From: Clostridiales bacterium
GTDB taxonomy: Bacteria > Bacillota > Clostridia > Christensenellales > Aristaeellaceae
NCBI GenBank assembly: GCA_015056365.1
Contig: SVGM01000010.1
Location: 52,325 to 116,324, forward strand
Direction of reading: 5' to 3'
DNA: 64,000 nt
A program made the translations under genes and the position numbers. Shown here piece by piece: positions 63,967-64,000 of this stretch; within the stretch, counting starts at the first letter, position 1; each line of letters opens with the position of its first letter. Under the pieces are notes generated by a model. That model saw only the letters and a program-made list of their open reading frames with translations. It did no database searches and was not told where the DNA came from.

Positions 63967-64000
63967 TCATGTTTGAGATTCTACAACCGTTTGTTTGCCA

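Overview
The window is a compact, GC-rich bacterial chromosome segment with mostly short intergenic gaps. It probably comes from a Gram-positive, spore-former-type Firmicute (Bacillota, class Clostridia), plausibly an uncultured gut or rumen lineage such as Christensenellales or Oscillospirales. The evidence for this is the plsX-acpP-rnc-smc-ftsY order, a yaaO-type decarboxylase next to tmk as in Bacillus, DUF975, UPF0340 and TIGR04086 proteins, RNase J, consensus sigma-A promoters, strong AGGAGG ribosome binding sites, and several TTG/GTG starts. The exact taxon cannot be fixed from these 64 kb. I saw no tRNA, rRNA, CRISPR array, insertion sequence or prophage.

Layout. 0-2.6 kb: a minus-strand pair, an M19 dipeptidase and a divergent GMP-synthase-like protein whose amidotransferase site has decayed. 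2.9-15.5 kb: a large membrane-anchored beta-propeller protein, then a housekeeping run (plsX, acpP, rnc, smc, ftsY, DUF975, a SpoU methyltransferase, UPF0340). 15.6-20.5 kb: an acetyltransferase, a secreted orphan, a yaaO-like decarboxylase, a HAD-thymidylate kinase fusion and mnmA. 20.6-27.7 kb: a ROK repressor with a palindromic operator, a complete five-gene Liv-type ABC transporter, and a chloramphenicol-phosphotransferase-like kinase. 27.8-28.7 kb: TIGR04086 membrane protein and yajC on the minus strand.

28.9-37.1 kb: an envelope-looking run: a secreted protein with an internal repeat, a zinc-ribbon/TPR membrane protein, an acyltransferase, rmlA, rmlB, an acetyltransferase and a Nudix hydrolase. 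37.2-44.3 kb: carbohydrate and general metabolism: GH130 phosphorylase, a split chromate transporter, M32 carboxypeptidase, rhamnulose-1-phosphate aldolase, an acetyltransferase and a GH5 glucanase without a signal peptide. 44.6-51.2 kb: arginine biosynthesis, argG-argC-argJ-argB-argD-argF, behind a perfect consensus promoter and TGCAT-type inverted repeats; argH is absent. 51.3-52.9 kb: three small genes, partly of lower GC. 53.0-55.3 kb: RNase J and an RseC-like protein. 55.4-62.9 kb: rpoB-rpoC with their own consensus promoter and structured leader. 63.0-64.0 kb: a Cof-type HAD phosphatase and a gene-free end.

The most unusual items are the amidotransferase-dead GMP-synthase paralogue beside a dipeptidase, the HAD-thymidylate kinase fusion, the leaderless (cytosolic) GH5 enzyme, the ROK repressor that has lost its kinase aspartate and sits on a palindromic operator, the paired membrane-anchored repeat proteins, and the 77-residue acidic tail of RpoB. 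No clearly new multi-gene defence or biosynthetic system is evident.
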